Shown one piece after another: positions 33,491 to 42,206 of a stretch of 64,000 nt of DNA. Made by a program: the position numbers and the translations under genes. Position 1 is the first letter of the stretch. Each line of letters begins with the position of its first letter. The notes below the pieces were generated by a model. That model saw nothing but the letters and a program-made list of their open reading frames with translations, did not search any database and was not told the origin of the DNA. Source of the stretch: Providencia vermicola (GTDB taxonomy: Bacteria; Pseudomonadota; Gammaproteobacteria; Enterobacterales; Enterobacteriaceae); assembly GCF_010748935.1 (NCBI RefSeq), contig NZ_CP048796.1, forward strand, positions 1,181,001 through 1,245,000, given 5' to 3'.

Positions 33491-34678
33491 TTACTTAGAC
33501 TTTTGTTCAGGTTGAGCCTGATTGTCTATGGTTTGCGCTTCTAAATTAGCTTCCTTAGGAACGACAACAATACCGGGTTTGATTTTTTGTAGGCCAATCA
33601 CAATCACGCGATCGCCATCCTTCAAGCCATCAGTCACCAGCCATTTGTTGCCTACAGCTTGTGCTGCTTTAACTTTTCTGACTTCAACTTTATTCTCGGC
33701 ACCAACAACCATGACTTGAGCGTCACCTTGTGGCGTACGAGCTAAACCTTGCTGAGGAACCAGAATCGCTTTTTCCATAACACCATCTTCTAAGATAGCG
33801 CGCACAAACATTCCTGGCATAAGCTCTTTATTTGGGTTCGGGAATACTGCTCTCATCGTGATTGAACCTGTTGTCTCATCCACGGTGACATCAGAAAATT
33901 CCAGAGCTCCTTTTTGGGCATACTCTTGGCCATTATTAATGACTAAGCTAACAGGGGCTTTGCCCGGTTCTTTTTGGAGAGCACCTTTTTCTATCTCATT
34001 ACGTAGGCGTAAGAAATCCTCACTGGATTGCGTAACGTCAACATAGATAGGGTCTAGCTGTTGAACTCGCATCAACTCAGTCGCTTGTCCTGAAGCAACT
34101 AATGCACCTTCTGTGACATTAGATTTGCCAGTACGACCGCTGATAGGCGCAGTAACTTTGGTATAGTTTAGGTTAATACGCGCAGTCTCAACGGCTGCTT
34201 CTGCTGCCTTAACGGCTGCTAAAGCTTGAGCATAAGTTGAGGTGGCCTGATCGTATTCTTGCTTACTAATATAATTAGTGCCTAGAAGTGGTTTGTAGCG
34301 TTTTACAGTCAAACCCGCTAAGTTTGCGTTAGCTTGCGCTTTAGCAAGTTCCGCTTTAGCACTATCAAAAGTGGCTTGGAAAGGCGCTGGATCTATCTGA
34401 TATAAAGACGTTCCGGCCTCAACATCGCTACCTTCTTTGTAGTTACGTTTGAGTATAATGCCACTTACCTGTGGGCGAACTTCTGCAATACGATATGCAG
34501 ACGTACGACCTGGTAATTCAGTCTTGATAGTCAGAGGTTCGGCTTTAAGCGTAACAATTCCTACTTCAGGCGCCGGGCGTTCACCGCCACCTTTCTGTTC
34601 ATCGTTACAACCTGATAAAGCTAAGCCACCTGAAAGAACCAACAGAGCCAGAGGTAACACCCCTCTGTTTTTTCGCAT
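33491..34678 (-). CDS. acrA: Efflux periplasmic adaptor lipoprotein AcrA
   Basis: Membrane-fusion protein linking AcrB to TolC. 395 residues (E. coli 397). Lipoprotein signal with lipobox LALSGC (cysteine at residue 24), so it is anchored in the inner membrane. After it come the barrel-sandwich/lipoyl part (EVRPQVSGIILKRNYKEGSDVEAGTSLYQID), the coiled-coil hairpin with AKAELAKAQANANLAG, the second lipoyl half (NYTKVTAPISGRTGKS) and the beta-barrel and membrane-proximal domains. Divergent from acrR, with a shared operator between them. Confidence 0.97.
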   Translation of the reverse strand: MRKNRGVLPLALLVLSGGLALSGCNDEQKGGGERPAPEVGIVTLKAEPLTIKTELPGRTSAYRIAEVRPQVSGIILKRNYKEGSDVEAGTSLYQIDPAPFQATFDSAKAELAKAQANANLAGLTVKRYKPLLGTNYISKQEYDQATSTYAQALAAVKAAEAAVETARINLNYTKVTAPISGRTGKSNVTEGALVASGQATELMRVQQLDPIYVDVTQSSEDFLRLRNEIEKGALQKEPGKAPVSLVINNGQEYAQKGALEFSDVTVDETTGSITMRAVFPNPNKELMPGMFVRAILEDGVMEKAILVPQQGLARTPQGDAQVMVVGAENKVEVRKVKAAQAVGNKWLVTDGLKDGDRVIVIGLQKIKPGIVVVPKEANLEAQTIDNQAQPEQKSK

Positions 34679-34758
34679 AAGTTAACCTCAATTAATCAAC
34701 ATGAGTAAAAAACAATACAAGAAAATGGTAAACAATAAGATTTATCACTATGCTATAG

Positions 34759-34782
34759 TACAAACATACACGAATGTATGTA
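34759..34782. promoter_or_regulatory. AcrR operator in the acrA-acrR intergenic region
   Basis: 24-bp imperfect palindrome: TACAAACATACA at 34759-34770 and CGAATGTATGTA at 34771-34782. It closely resembles the E. coli AcrR binding site (TACATACATT... arms). Placed between the two divergent starts, 28 bp before acrR, so it can control both. Confidence 0.85.
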
Positions 34783-34810
34783 AATCAGCTTTGTATATAA
34801 ACGAGTTACA

Positions 34811-35461
34811 ATGGCACGAAAAACTAAACAACAGGCCGAAGAAACCCGTCAGGAAATTTTAGATGCTGCCATCAAAACCTTCTCTGAACGAGGTGTTTCG
34901 GCGACATCGTTAGCCGATATTGCAAAGGCCGCTGGTGTAACCCGCGGTGCGATATACTGGCACTTCAAAAATAAGGTCGATTTATTCCACCAAGCTTGTG
35001 AATTTAGTGATAGCCAGATATTACAGGCCGAAAACTATTATCGTCAGAAGTATAGTAATGATCCACTAGCAATTCTAAAAGAAATTTTAGTTTATATTTT
35101 GACAGATTTTATAGAAAGCCCTAAAAATCGCGCTTTAATGGATATTCTTTTCCATAAGTGTGAATTGGTAGGTGAAATGGCTGTTATTGTGGATTTAAAA
35201 AGAGAAAACTATATGGCGAGCCATTATCGTATTATTGAACATTTGCGTAGTTGTGTTGAACTAGGACAATTACCTGCGAACCTTGATTTAGAATGTGGTG
35301 CTATTATGGTACGAGCGATGATGGCGGGGCTATTGGAGAACTGGTTATTACAGCCTGATAGTTTTAATATACAAAAACGTACTGAAATGCTGGTAGAAAC
35401 CATGTTAGACGCATTGAAATACAGTCCATCTTTACGGCTAAAGACAGAACAGCCAGAATAA
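34811..35461 (+). CDS. acrR: TetR-family repressor AcrR
   Basis: Local repressor of acrAB; released by many drugs and dyes in E. coli. 216 residues (E. coli 215). N-terminus MARKTKQQAEETRQEILDAAIKTFSERGVSATSLADIAKAAGVTRGAIYWHFKNKVDLF is the TetR DNA-binding domain with its helix-turn-helix at about 33-52. The C-terminal ligand domain is more diverged. It is 13 bp upstream of ychN on the same strand and divergent from acrA. Confidence 0.96.
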   Translation: MARKTKQQAEETRQEILDAAIKTFSERGVSATSLADIAKAAGVTRGAIYWHFKNKVDLFHQACEFSDSQILQAENYYRQKYSNDPLAILKEILVYILTDFIESPKNRALMDILFHKCELVGEMAVIVDLKRENYMASHYRIIEHLRSCVELGQLPANLDLECGAIMVRAMMAGLLENWLLQPDSFNIQKRTEMLVETMLDALKYSPSLRLKTEQPE

Positions 35462-35474
35462 TTGGAGAGAGGTT

Positions 35475-35828
35475 ATGTCATCAATTTTAATAATTGCTAA
35501 TGGTGCTCCTTACGGTAACGAAACGTTATTTAACTCATTACGGTTAGCAATCACACTAAAAGAACAACATCCGCAAACCGAACTGAAGTTATTTTTAATG
35601 TCGGATGCCGTTACGGCGGGAATTAAAGCGCAAAAGCCAAAAGAAGGTTATAATATTCAGCAAATGTTAGAAATTTTGACTGCACAGCAGGTGCCAGTGA
35701 AATTATGCAAAACCTGTACCGATGCACGTGGCGTTAGTGAATTAGCCCTAGCAGATGGTGTCGAGATTGGTACATTAGTTGAGCTCGCTGCTTGGACATT
35801 AGAAGCAGAAAAAGTTCTAACGTTTTAA
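35475..35828 (+). CDS. ychN: DsrE/F-like protein YchN
   Basis: 117 residues, the same length as E. coli YchN and very similar throughout: ANGAPYGNETLFNSLRLAI at the start, LFLMSDAVTAG, GYNIQQMLEILTAQQVPVKLCKTCTDARG, and the ending EKVLTF. Member of the DsrE/DsrF sulphur-relay-like fold; E. coli YchN forms a hexamer, and its two conserved cysteines (KLCKTCTD) suggest a thiol role. The reaction is unknown. A GGAGAGAGG Shine-Dalgarno precedes the ATG. In E. coli ychN is not next to acrR; here it follows it directly and may be co-transcribed. Confidence 0.93.
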   Translation: MSSILIIANGAPYGNETLFNSLRLAITLKEQHPQTELKLFLMSDAVTAGIKAQKPKEGYNIQQMLEILTAQQVPVKLCKTCTDARGVSELALADGVEIGTLVELAAWTLEAEKVLTF

Positions 35829-35842
35829 TTAGGACTCAATGT

Positions 35843-35864
35843 GCTGTTAGTCTTTACTAGCAGC
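35843..35864 (+). terminator. Hairpin after ychN
   Basis: 9-bp stem GCTGTTAGT/ACTAGCAGC (one G-U pair), 4-nt loop, followed after GCGC by TTTATTTTAT. Probable terminator of acrR-ychN. Confidence 0.6.
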
Positions 35865-35902
35865 GCGCTTTATTTTATCTAAACAGAATCAAAAAACCTC
35901 TT

Positions 35903-38900
35903 ATGGGTTCATCCATGCGGACACTGAAAAATCTAAGAGACTGGCAATTCAGGGTTATCTTTGTACTCTTTGCTTTCTTCTTTTCTTGCTATGCTAATGC
36001 TGCAATAAGTAATTCTCTTCCAAGCAAAAATGACATTCAAAATAAACTGAATGTATTGAGTAAAAAAAGTAACCAAAGTGCTGAAGATAAGCTGTCTATT
36101 GCTGATATTGAAAAGTCGCTTATTTTTTATGATGAGCTAAGTAAACTGGATAGTAAGTCGGATGAACTGCAAAAAAGTCTCGATAGGGCGAGTGATGATG
36201 CTAAACATGCGGTGAATGCATTACAACAACTTAAAAATAACAGTGAAGAAGAAACACGGAATTTTACCAATAGCATCAAGAATGCGTCACAAAAACAGTT
36301 AGAAGCTATGCTCAGTCATGCATTAGAACAATTACAAGCTGAGCAGAATGACCTTGCCAATTACAATAGCTATTTAATTACTTTGCAAACTCAGCCAGAA
36401 AGAGCGCAAGCGGTGATGCTGGAGAATGCTCGGCGATTACAAGAAATACGTAATGAGCTTAATAGTGTTTTTAATGAATCGACAAAACTACGAGATACAC
36501 AAATTGAATTACTGCAAATAGAACAGAACTATTTACAGCAACAAAATGATTATCAAAAACGTGTGTTACAGGGCAACACCCAGTTGCAAGATGTATTACA
36601 AAAACAACGTGACTACACGATTTATTATATTGAACAGCTTGAAAACCGTATTCAATTACTACAATCCTATATAAGCAGTAAACGGCTTAATGATTCTGAA
36701 GCTACAGCGCGTGAGGCACAAACCTCCACGGATAATGAACTACAGTTAAAGCAAAATCCTATCATTCAAAAAGAATTAGCGATTAATAATGCGCTTAGCG
36801 AACGTTTGATCGAAGTGACTCAGAGTAATAATCTCATGGTACAAAATAGTATCCGTGTGAAAACTTGGCTTGAACGAGCAACGCAGTCTGAACGTAACTT
36901 GAAAGAACAAATCAATGTATTACGGGGTAGCTTATTGTTATCACGTATTCTGTTTCAACAACAAATTGATTTACCAGATGATATTTTAACTAAAAATTTG
37001 CCTAATACCATTGCGGATCTACGCCTTGAACAGTTTGATGTTAATCAGCAGCGTGATGCGTTATATCAAATGAATAATTACATCTTGAATCTGGAGAAAC
37101 AATTAGCGGAAAAGTCAGGTGGGGAACAAGACAGTCGTTATTTGTTGTCGGATGAAGATAAACAAGCGTTAACTAAATTATTGGATGTAAGGCGTGAGCT
37201 ATTAGATGAGCTTAATCTACAATTAGGTAATCAAATTTCTCAAGCGATTAATTTACAACTCGATCAAAATCAATTATTGAGTGTGATTAGTTCGCTAGAA
37301 CACACTCTCGCACAACAAATCTTTTGGGTAAACAGTAATAAGCCGATCGACCTTACTTGGGTTAAAACGTTTCCAGAGGCGGCAACACAACAAATCAATA
37401 GTTTTGATTTTAGCTTATCAAAGGGCAATATTAAAAAGGGGATCACCAATTCATTATTCGTGGTAATCCCATTATTGGTATTGGCATTAGTGTTTATTTG
37501 GTTATACCGAAAAATCGCTGAACGTTTACAGCAAATCACTCAAAGCCTTTCCAGTTTAAGACAAGATAGTTTATTAAATACGCCATTTGCGCTATTACTT
37601 ACGCTGTTGCAAACATTACCGACGGCTTTGGTATTACTGGCTATTGGCTATTGGTTTTTAAAAACAGGCAATGCTCAAGGTGAATTTGTGTGGGCGCTTT
37701 GCCAGCAATTAGCCATTTTTTGGGTGCTTTTTGAATTAACGTTAAGGGTATTAAAGCCAAGAGGGATAGCAGAAAAGCATTTTAGTATTGAGCCAAAACT
37801 TGCCGCACAAACTCGTCGCCGAGTCGCGCGTTTATCACTGCCATTGTTACCATTAATTTATTTTTCAACTTATGGCGTGATTAATCCTCTAAAAGTTTCT
37901 GAAGATGTGATTGGGCAGTTAATTGTTTTACTGTCACTACTGATGTTATTTATATTTACATTGCCATTTTGCAAACATATCTGGCAAGAAAAAGGCAGCC
38001 ATTTAACTCGTTCTGTCGTGGTAACATTGCTCACGTTTTCTCCTCTAATCTTAATTGGTTTAATGATGGCGGGGTATTACTACACCACATTACGTCTGGC
38101 TAATCGTTGGTTAGATAGCCTGTATTTATTACTGCTTTGGTATATTACCTATAATGCGTGTTTGCGCAGCCTGACTCTAGTGGCTCGTAAACTGGCTTAT
38201 CAACGTGCTATCGAACGTCGTAAGGCCCAGCATCAAGAAGAGAGTGAAAACGAACCCATCAAAGAACCGCCAATGACGATTGAATTAATCAGTCAACAGT
38301 CATTGCGTTTAACCACGATGGTATTATTTATCATTTTTGCTTTAGCTTTTTATGCAATCTGGTCTGATTTTATTACGATATTTTCATTTTTAGACAGTGT
38401 TGATTTATGGCATTACACCGCAACAACCGCTGAAGGTAGCAATACTTTACAATCAGTCACGCTAGCCAATTTAATCTTGGCGATGGTGATTATCGTTGTA
38501 GCATGGATTATGACACGTAACTTACCGGGCTTATTAGAGGTTTTAGTTCTGTCACGCTTAAAATTACGACAAGGTTCGACTTATGCCATCACCACGATTT
38601 TAACTTACATTATTGTCGGTATTGGTGCGATAACGTCATTGGGGATGCTCGGTATTACATGGAGTAAGCTTCAGTGGTTAGCCGCGGCATTAACAGTTGG
38701 TTTGGGGTTTGGCTTACAAGAAATTTTTGCGAACTTTGTTTCGGGGATTATCTTGTTATTCGAAAGGCCGATTCGTATCGGTGATACCGTAACGATTGGC
38801 AGTTATTCGGGAACGGTAAGTAAAATTCGTATTCGTGCAACCACTATCATTGATTTTGATCGCAAAGAAGTGATCATCCCGAATAAAGCGTTTGTGACTG

Positions 38901-39292
38901 AACGTCTCATTAACTGGTCACTTTCGGATACAGTGACGAGGATTACAGTAGCATTAGGTGTGGCTTACGGTTCTGATCTTGATAAAGTGAAGCAAGTGCT
39001 GTTAAGTGCTGCGACCTCAAATAGTAAGGTGATGACAGACCCTGCACCTGCGGTGTATTTCACTGGGTTTGGTGCGAGCACCCTTGACCATGAATTGCGT
39101 TTTTATGTTCGCCAAATAGGCGATAGAGGAACGACGAGTGATGAGGTGCATCGTGCAATAGATAAGTTGTGTCGTGAAAATGACATTAATATTGCATTTA
39201 ACCAGTTAGAGGTTCACCTTCATAACGAGCGAGGTGACGAAATTCAAGAAATAAAACGTGACCCTAACGTAAAAAAAGATGATGGTAATTAA
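35903..39292 (+). CDS. mscK: Mechanosensitive channel MscK (KefA)
   Basis: Large potassium-dependent mechanosensitive channel that relieves turgor on osmotic downshift. 1129 residues (E. coli 1120). Signal peptide near residues 13-33, then a long periplasmic coiled-coil-rich region (about 35-500). Many membrane segments follow, and the MscS-like pore and cytoplasmic vestibule: WLAAALTVGLGFGLQEIFANFVSGIILLFERPIRIGDTVTI, then RATTIIDFDRKEVIIPNKAFVTERLINWSL. The TRP-like ending NDINIAFNQLEVHL is conserved. No strong Shine-Dalgarno precedes ATG 35903; the Met at codon 5 is an alternative. It is convergent with ybaM, as in E. coli. Confidence 0.96.
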   Translation: MGSSMRTLKNLRDWQFRVIFVLFAFFFSCYANAAISNSLPSKNDIQNKLNVLSKKSNQSAEDKLSIADIEKSLIFYDELSKLDSKSDELQKSLDRASDDAKHAVNALQQLKNNSEEETRNFTNSIKNASQKQLEAMLSHALEQLQAEQNDLANYNSYLITLQTQPERAQAVMLENARRLQEIRNELNSVFNESTKLRDTQIELLQIEQNYLQQQNDYQKRVLQGNTQLQDVLQKQRDYTIYYIEQLENRIQLLQSYISSKRLNDSEATAREAQTSTDNELQLKQNPIIQKELAINNALSERLIEVTQSNNLMVQNSIRVKTWLERATQSERNLKEQINVLRGSLLLSRILFQQQIDLPDDILTKNLPNTIADLRLEQFDVNQQRDALYQMNNYILNLEKQLAEKSGGEQDSRYLLSDEDKQALTKLLDVRRELLDELNLQLGNQISQAINLQLDQNQLLSVISSLEHTLAQQIFWVNSNKPIDLTWVKTFPEAATQQINSFDFSLSKGNIKKGITNSLFVVIPLLVLALVFIWLYRKIAERLQQITQSLSSLRQDSLLNTPFALLLTLLQTLPTALVLLAIGYWFLKTGNAQGEFVWALCQQLAIFWVLFELTLRVLKPRGIAEKHFSIEPKLAAQTRRRVARLSLPLLPLIYFSTYGVINPLKVSEDVIGQLIVLLSLLMLFIFTLPFCKHIWQEKGSHLTRSVVVTLLTFSPLILIGLMMAGYYYTTLRLANRWLDSLYLLLLWYITYNACLRSLTLVARKLAYQRAIERRKAQHQEESENEPIKEPPMTIELISQQSLRLTTMVLFIIFALAFYAIWSDFITIFSFLDSVDLWHYTATTAEGSNTLQSVTLANLILAMVIIVVAWIMTRNLPGLLEVLVLSRLKLRQGSTYAITTILTYIIVGIGAITSLGMLGITWSKLQWLAAALTVGLGFGLQEIFANFVSGIILLFERPIRIGDTVTIGSYSGTVSKIRIRATTIIDFDRKEVIIPNKAFVTERLINWSLSDTVTRITVALGVAYGSDLDKVKQVLLSAATSNSKVMTDPAPAVYFTGFGASTLDHELRFYVRQIGDRGTTSDEVHRAIDKLCRENDINIAFNQLEVHLHNERGDEIQEIKRDPNVKKDDGN

Positions 39293-39298
39293 TATGAC

Positions 39299-39469
39299 TT
39301 AATTGCTCGATGAGCAGGTTGCTTCGGCAGCCTGTTTAGTGAGATAGTCATTTTTTACAATTTCAAGCGCTTTAAGTACCACGTCAGTTTCAACGTCTGA
39401 AGTTTCAAGTAAATAGATAAGATCAACGGCAAGCTGAGTTTCTTTGGGGGCATTTTTTAGAGAATCCAT
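39299..39469 (-). CDS. ybaM: Small protein YbaM (DUF2496)
   Basis: A 56-codon gene read on the minus strand: MDSLKNAPKETQLAVDLIYL at the start, then LLETSDVETDVVLKALEIV and KNDYLTKQAAEATC. It matches E. coli YbaM (53 residues: [30 protein letters not shown]). An AAGGAG ribosome site lies just upstream of the ATG (39469). It sits between mscK and priC, as in E. coli. Stop codon TAA at 39301-39299, only 6 bp from the end of convergent mscK. Function unknown. Confidence 0.9.
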   Translation of the reverse strand: MDSLKNAPKETQLAVDLIYLLETSDVETDVVLKALEIVKNDYLTKQAAEATCSSSN

Positions 39470-39845
39470 TCTGGCTCCTTAGTATCGACTTAGCGAGTTA
39501 TCGTACGCATTTTTTTAGTAGCGACATTGATAGATATTAGTTTTTAATCGAAATAGGAGCAAGTTGATATTACGCAATGATAAAAAAATAATAAGAATAG
39601 CGACGAGAAATTAACGTGCCTTTGACATTTTATCGTGAAGGGGAGAGTTAAAATCTACAATAGTTTTTATAATTCTAATATGTGTAGTAAATAATAAAAT
39701 AACCCGTCATTAATCGATTTGTGAAAATAGAGTAGCTGAGTAATATCATTTATATCAATGATATTGAAGTAGTTTATTGATTGTTATGGTATTACGTGCA
39801 TGTTAGTATTATTACCTATTGGTAATGGTATAACTGGGTGATTTT
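39470..39845. other. AT-rich gap with two palindromes before the FUSC-like gene
   Basis: No gene is supported. It contains AATATCATT (39742-39750) and AATGATATT (39757-39765), a perfect 9-bp inverted repeat with 6-nt spacer. ATTACC/GGTAAT (39811-39826) is a second palindrome close to the next start codon. Both could be operators. Confidence 0.5.
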
Positions 39846-40823
39846 GTGACGAAATTATCGGAAAGCCTCTATTTAACATTTTGTATCGTGCTAAGCTTTA
39901 TTATCACTTATTATATTGCAGGTATTGATGCAACTTTATGGAGTTCACTGTCAGCGCTTCATGGTTATACGATATTTAATAAAGCGAATCGCTATAAAAA
40001 TATTATTTATTCATTATTATGTTCATTATTTGTGTTTGTAGGGACGGCTCTTGGTTATTCTTTAGGCTTTAGTTACTTGTTCTTTATCGTATTATTTCTA
40101 TCACCTTTTTTCTATTATCAACTTTATAATGTTGATTCCTCTTTAGAGATGTCGTTTAAGTACTTTATGATTTTCTTTATCATAGGGGCAACCTTAAATA
40201 AGTCGAGCTTCAACGGCTTGGTGATAGGTTTACTGATAGGAACGGTGGTGACACTTGCGTTCTGTTACGCTGTGAGCAAACGGAAAACAATTACGATTCA
40301 CCAGATAAAGAAGTATATCTTTTTAAAAAGAGATAGAGTCACTGTTCCCTTAGTGGGACAATCATTGATCTACTCGACGGGCTTAATTTTTTGTGTTTTA
40401 TCATCAAGAGCCATCAATATAGACCATTTTTTTTGGGCGCCATTAACCTTTATCTTTGTCTTAAATCCTAAATTAACAAATATCGTTAAATTAACGCGTG
40501 ATAGGGTCATTGGAACACTGATTGTTGTTTTGATACTTTATTTGGCATTTAACTCATCTATCTTAATGCCATACATAGGTTTTACATTAATTCTCTTGTT
40601 TTCATTTTTAATCCCTATCAGTAATACAAAGAAAAATAATGTATTCGGGACAATTTGTTTGACTGGGTTAGTCTTGTCATTAATTGAAATGTCAATTTAT
40701 CTGAATAATGTTGATTATCATTTATTGTCAGAAAGGATCATGGAAACATTCATTGGTGGCTTATTTGCGGTAGTATGCAGTTACTGCATAAAATTAATCA
40801 TGAAGAATAAATCAATTTATTGA
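39846..40823 (+). CDS. FUSC-like integral membrane protein
   Basis: 325 residues with about ten hydrophobic segments in two groups (roughly residues 8-145 and 170-320) separated by a basic loop (SKRKTITIHQIKKYIFLKRDR). The arrangement and the second-half start IYSTGLIFCVLSSRAINIDHFFWAPLTFIFV resemble fusaric-acid-resistance (FUSC/YccS-type) membrane domains, without their cytoplasmic parts. GTG start at 39846. The gene and its flanks are clearly more AT-rich than neighbouring core genes, and E. coli has nothing between ybaM and priC, so it is probably acquired. Substrate unknown; drug or aromatic-acid export is only a guess. Confidence 0.6.
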   Translation: MTKLSESLYLTFCIVLSFIITYYIAGIDATLWSSLSALHGYTIFNKANRYKNIIYSLLCSLFVFVGTALGYSLGFSYLFFIVLFLSPFFYYQLYNVDSSLEMSFKYFMIFFIIGATLNKSSFNGLVIGLLIGTVVTLAFCYAVSKRKTITIHQIKKYIFLKRDRVTVPLVGQSLIYSTGLIFCVLSSRAINIDHFFWAPLTFIFVLNPKLTNIVKLTRDRVIGTLIVVLILYLAFNSSILMPYIGFTLILLFSFLIPISNTKKNNVFGTICLTGLVLSLIEMSIYLNNVDYHLLSERIMETFIGGLFAVVCSYCIKLIMKNKSIY

Positions 40824-40865
40824 GGTCGCCTTACAATGGGAGCTGAGGCTACACCCATTAATAAT

Positions 40866-41414
40866 TTAGTCCAAAAATTGGTTTTCTTGATGTTCTATGG
40901 CTTTTTCGATACGTATCAATGCTTGCCGGCAACGGTATAGCCTTCCCGCTAATGCTGCAATATCTTTTTGGCATTGGTGACGTTTTACGTGATCGGTCAG
41001 GCCATTGAGTTGCAATTCACGTTCACTGACCATGGCGAGTAATCGGCGTTCATAATCTTGATGCTGTGCCAACCGTTCATACAGATCGACGTGTTCTTTC
41101 TTTTCTTGAAAAGAGGTCTCTTTTTGGCGTAATGCTTGAGTAGACAGTTCTCGGGAAAGCGCTTGGATTTGATGCGTTATTTTCTCTGTCAGAAAGTTAA
41201 CTTGTTCAATATGACCAAGTGACACACTGTGGGAAAGTTGTTGGTACAGTTTATTTAACTCTTTTTGGCAATCCCCTAGATGCGTTGATTTAGTGCTAAA
41301 CAGTTGCGAATCAAAGCGGGAATGTGAAAATTCCTGATCAGCGATAGGTGCTATGCGGGTTTGCAATGCGTCAATTTGCGTTTTTAGCGCATCTAAAAGA
41401 GCCTGTATTTTCAT
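40866..41414 (-). CDS. priC: Primosomal replication protein N'' PriC
   Basis: Replication-restart protein that helps load DnaB on stalled forks together with Rep/PriA. 182 residues (E. coli 175). Conservation is modest but colinear: a helical N-terminal half with FDSQLFSTKSTHLGDC, then the better-conserved QHQDYERRLLAMVSERELQL and a C-terminal YRCRQALIRIEKAIE. Almost entirely alpha-helical. Divergent from apt, as in E. coli. Confidence 0.9.
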   Translation of the reverse strand: MKIQALLDALKTQIDALQTRIAPIADQEFSHSRFDSQLFSTKSTHLGDCQKELNKLYQQLSHSVSLGHIEQVNFLTEKITHQIQALSRELSTQALRQKETSFQEKKEHVDLYERLAQHQDYERRLLAMVSERELQLNGLTDHVKRHQCQKDIAALAGRLYRCRQALIRIEKAIEHQENQFLD

Positions 41415-41559
41415 TTTTCTTCTCGTTACTAGTGAAAAATCATGGAAAATTGATATGTAGCAATAAAACTTGTCGCAAATAAGCGGCTCCTTATTGCATT
41501 TTTATGGTACTTTAAATAGATTCTACCTTTTCGTGTTTACTATTGATTGGCACTTTATT

Positions 41560-42111
41560 ATGACTGCTAGAGAGCAACAACTGCAATTGATTAAAGAAAG
41601 TATTGCAACTATCCCTGATTACCCAAAAGAAGGGGTATTATTCCGCGATATTACCACACTGTTAAATAACCCGGCAGCTTATCAAGCTACCATCGATTTG
41701 TTGGTTGAGCATTATAAAGATAAAGATGTCACCAAAATTGTAGGTACTGAAGCGCGCGGTTTTCTGTTTGGTGCACCAGTCGCGTTGCGCTTAGGCGTTG
41801 GTTTTGTTCCTGTACGTAAAAAAGGGAAACTACCTCGCGAAGTATTAAGTATGACCTATGATTTAGAATATGGCACTGACACGCTGGAGATCCATCGTGA
41901 CAGTATTCAGCCTGAAGATAATGTATTAGTCATCGATGATCTACTTGCAACAGGCGGTACTGTTGAAGCAACAGTAAGAATGATCAAGCAACTAGGCGCG
42001 AACATTGTCGATGCCGCTTTTATTATCAGCCTACCGGATTTAGGCGGCGTAGAGCGCCTTGCTGCTGAGGGCGTTAACTCATTTAGTTTAGTTGAGTTCC
42101 CAGGCCACTAA
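41560..42111 (+). CDS. apt: Adenine phosphoribosyltransferase Apt
   Basis: Purine salvage: adenine + PRPP to AMP. 183 residues, as in E. coli. The PRPP-binding motif is [13 protein letters not shown], with [16 protein letters not shown] upstream and the flexible-loop [16 protein letters not shown] frame from 41470 exists, but ATG 41560 matches the family N-terminus (MTAxxQQLxxIKxSI). It is followed by dnaX on the same strand after 95 bp that contain two hairpins. Confidence 0.97.
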   Translation: MTAREQQLQLIKESIATIPDYPKEGVLFRDITTLLNNPAAYQATIDLLVEHYKDKDVTKIVGTEARGFLFGAPVALRLGVGFVPVRKKGKLPREVLSMTYDLEYGTDTLEIHRDSIQPEDNVLVIDDLLATGGTVEATVRMIKQLGANIVDAAFIISLPDLGGVERLAAEGVNSFSLVEFPGH

Positions 42112-42137
42112 TCCTATTTTCCTCACTATTTTTATCA

Positions 42138-42180
42138 CAGTCTCGCCGTAAGGGGCGAGGCTGTGGTAGCATGGTGCTAT
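42138..42180 (+). other. Two tandem hairpins between apt and dnaX
   Basis: First: CAGTCTCGCC (42138-42147) with GGCGAGGCTG (42154-42163), one G-U pair. Second: about 7 bp, GGTAGCA/TGCTATC, right after it. No T run, so processing or attenuation is as likely as termination. Confidence 0.5.
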
Positions 42181-42206
42181 CACCGTGTTAAGAAACTGCA
42201 TAATTC

